From assembly GCA_036381125.1 (NCBI GenBank), contig DASVDK010000060.1, positions 1-7,816 on the forward strand: 7,816 nucleotides of DNA, given 5' to 3'. Each line of letters begins with the position of its first letter. The first letter of the stretch is position 1. Origin of the DNA: DASVDK01 sp036381125 [NCBI: Thermodesulfobacteriota bacterium] (GTDB lineage: Bacteria > DASVDK01). Made by a program: the position numbers and the translations under genes. The notes beneath the pieces were generated by a model. The model was not told the origin of the DNA. It did no database searches and saw only the letters and a list, made by a program, of their open reading frames with translations. Positions 6,704 through 7,816 of this stretch are shown here, piece after piece.

Positions 6704-7195
6704 GTGCCCCGCCGCTACCGGCTCGCGCTCTCCGTCGCCGCGGCGGTGGTCGTCCTCGACCTGGTCACCAAGGCGATCGTCGAGGCGCGCATCCCGCTCC
6801 ACCACGCCGTGCCGGTCGTGGACGGCCTCTTCTCGCTCGTGCACGTCCGGAACACGGGCGCGGCCTTCAGCCTCCTCGCCGAGGCGCCGGAGGGCCTGCG
6901 CATCCCGCTCTTCACCGCCATCGCCGTCGCCGCGGTCGCGGCCGTCCTGGCCTTCCTGCGCAAGCTCGACGACCGGCAGTGGCTCCTCACGTCGGCGCTG
7001 GCCCTGGTGCTCGGCGGCGCCATCGGGAACCTGGTCGACCGCCTCCGGTACGGCGCGGTCGTCGACTTCCTGCTCGTGTACTGGCGAGACTGGCACTGGC
7101 CGGCCTTCAACGTGGCGGACTCGGCGATCTCCATCGGGGTCGTCGTGCTCCTCTGGACGATGACGTTCAGCCGCGATCCGGCCGCACGCGCCTGA
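6704..7195 (+). CDS. lspA: Lipoprotein signal peptidase (signal peptidase II)
   Basis: This 163-residue inner-membrane aspartyl protease removes the signal peptide of prolipoproteins after Lgt has lipidated the lipobox Cys. Four membrane helices can be traced at about residues 7-27, 65-86, 95-112 and 138-155. Conserved blocks are DLVTK (19-23), VRNTGAAFSLL (48-58), GGAIGNLVDRLRYGAVVDF (104-122) and PAFNVADSAI (133-142). The catalytic pair is Asp121 and Asp139, aligning with the established dyad of Pseudomonas LspA. The start is GTG 6704: an in-frame TAG immediately precedes it, so no longer form is possible, and GAGG (6691-6694) sits 9 nt upstream. It follows ileS by 60 nt and its stop overlaps the next start by one base, implying co-transcription and probable translational coupling. 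Length and motifs are normal. Confidence 0.96.
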   Translation: MPRRYRLALSVAAAVVVLDLVTKAIVEARIPLHHAVPVVDGLFSLVHVRNTGAAFSLLAEAPEGLRIPLFTAIAVAAVAAVLAFLRKLDDRQWLLTSALALVLGGAIGNLVDRLRYGAVVDFLLVYWRDWHWPAFNVADSAISIGVVVLLWTMTFSRDPAARA

Positions 7196-7816
7196 TGTAC
7201 CCCGTCCTCCTGGCCGTCGGCGGCTGGCAGCTCTGGACCTACGGGGTCCTCGTGGCCCTCGCCTTCGCGCTCGGGCTCGCGCTCGCCATGCGCGAGGCGC
7301 GGCTCGCCGGCGAGGACCCGCAGCGGGTCCTCGACCTCGCCTTCTTCGTCGTCCTCGCCGCCGTCGTGGGCGCCAAGGTCGGCTTCGCCGTCACGCAGGG
7401 CGAGGCGGCGGGCGACCCGCTGCGCGCCCTCTGGCAAGGGGGGCTGTCCTTCCCGGGCGGCCTCCTCGCCGCCGGCGCCGTGGCCGCGTGGTACCTCAGG
7501 CGCCACCGCCTCTCGCCGGCACGCCTCGCCGACCTGGCAGCCCCCGCGGTGCTCCTCGGGCTGGCCGTCGCCGACCTCGGCTGCCTGGCCGCGGGGTGCG
7601 AGTACGGCCGACCGACCTCGCTGCCGGTCGGCCTCGTCTTCAGGGACGCGCGGGCCCTCGCCCCGACCGGCGTCCCGCTGCACCCGACGCAGGCCTACTC
7701 CGCCGCCTGGTCGCTCGTGCTCCTCGCGGTCGTGCTCTGGGCGCGCGGCCGGCACGCGCCGCGGCAGCCCGGGCAGCTCGCGCTCCTCGCGCTCGGCGGC
7801 CTCGCCCTCGGGCAGG
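7195..7816 (+). CDS. lgt: Lgt-like prolipoprotein diacylglyceryl transferase, 5' part, with altered active-site motifs
   Basis: Some 207 codons are present before the window ends. Lgt moves diacylglycerol from phosphatidylglycerol to the lipobox Cys in the inner membrane, the step before LspA. Family features are LWTYGVLVALAF near the N-terminus (Tyr16), RVLDLAFFVVLAAVVGAKV (44-62), GGLSFPGGLLA (82-92), GCLAAGCEYGRPTSLPVGLVF (129-149) and GVPLHPTQAY (159-168), with several membrane helices between. The usual His (or Tyr) of the SxHGG/SxYGG motif is Pro87, and the Arg of the GRxGxF signature is Asp127. Both changes are in frame, so this is not a frameshift. The start is set by ATG overlapping the lspA TGA by one base; there is no separate Shine-Dalgarno. 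It could be a functional divergent Lgt or a paralogue with reduced or changed activity. Family membership is fairly sure, activity is not. Confidence 0.82.
   Translation, partial: MYPVLLAVGGWQLWTYGVLVALAFALGLALAMREARLAGEDPQRVLDLAFFVVLAAVVGAKVGFAVTQGEAAGDPLRALWQGGLSFPGGLLAAGAVAAWYLRRHRLSPARLADLAAPAVLLGLAVADLGCLAAGCEYGRPTSLPVGLVFRDARALAPTGVPLHPTQAYSAAWSLVLLAVVLWARGRHAPRQPGQLALLALGGLALGQ

Noticed and set aside
3755-7096. Very long minus-strand open frame (about 1,100 codons) opposite ileS and lspA
   Set aside because: The plus strand here carries unmistakable IleS and LspA with all motifs. The antisense frame is open because of high-GC codon bias and has a low-complexity Arg/Val/Asp/Gly composition.

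Overview
The window is very GC-rich (roughly 70% by eye) with strongly GC-biased third codon positions. It carries ordinary bacterial housekeeping genes, all on the plus strand. The proteins look Gram-negative and deltaproteobacterial-like: a GroEL with a GGM tail, a bacterial-type IleS with a C-terminal zinc finger, and an LspA/Lgt pair with short spacers. Lineages such as Binatota, Rokubacteria or Desulfobacterota/Myxococcota in the broad sense would fit. That placement is an impression, not something the sequence proves.

Layout: (1) 1-210 is the 3' end of groEL, closed by a textbook intrinsic terminator (234-272). (2) 289-1635 is an amidase-signature hydrolase whose ATG lies 16 nt past that terminator, with no Shine-Dalgarno and a -10-like CATAAT just upstream. 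(3) 1758-2849 is a complete MalK/UgpC-type sugar ABC transporter ATPase with no permease or binding protein beside it. (4) 2850-3126 is a non-coding stretch packed with GC-rich hairpins. It contains an approximately 88-nt repeat in two clear copies and one degenerate copy. (5) 3127-3714 is a short DUF445 membrane protein. (6) From 3733 a recognisable sigma70-type promoter leads into ileS (3800-6643), lspA (6704-7195) and the 5' part of an lgt-like gene (7195 to the window end).

The last three genes look like one transcription unit. IleS charges tRNA-Ile. LspA (signal peptidase II) and Lgt (diacylglyceryl transferase) are the two core enzymes of lipoprotein maturation. The ileS-lspA pairing is a common bacterial arrangement.

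I see no mobile element, CRISPR array, tRNA, rRNA or obvious new system. The points most worth a second look are the lgt-like gene, which lacks residues known to matter for Lgt catalysis, the hairpin repeat array before the DUF445 gene, and the apparently leaderless amidase.
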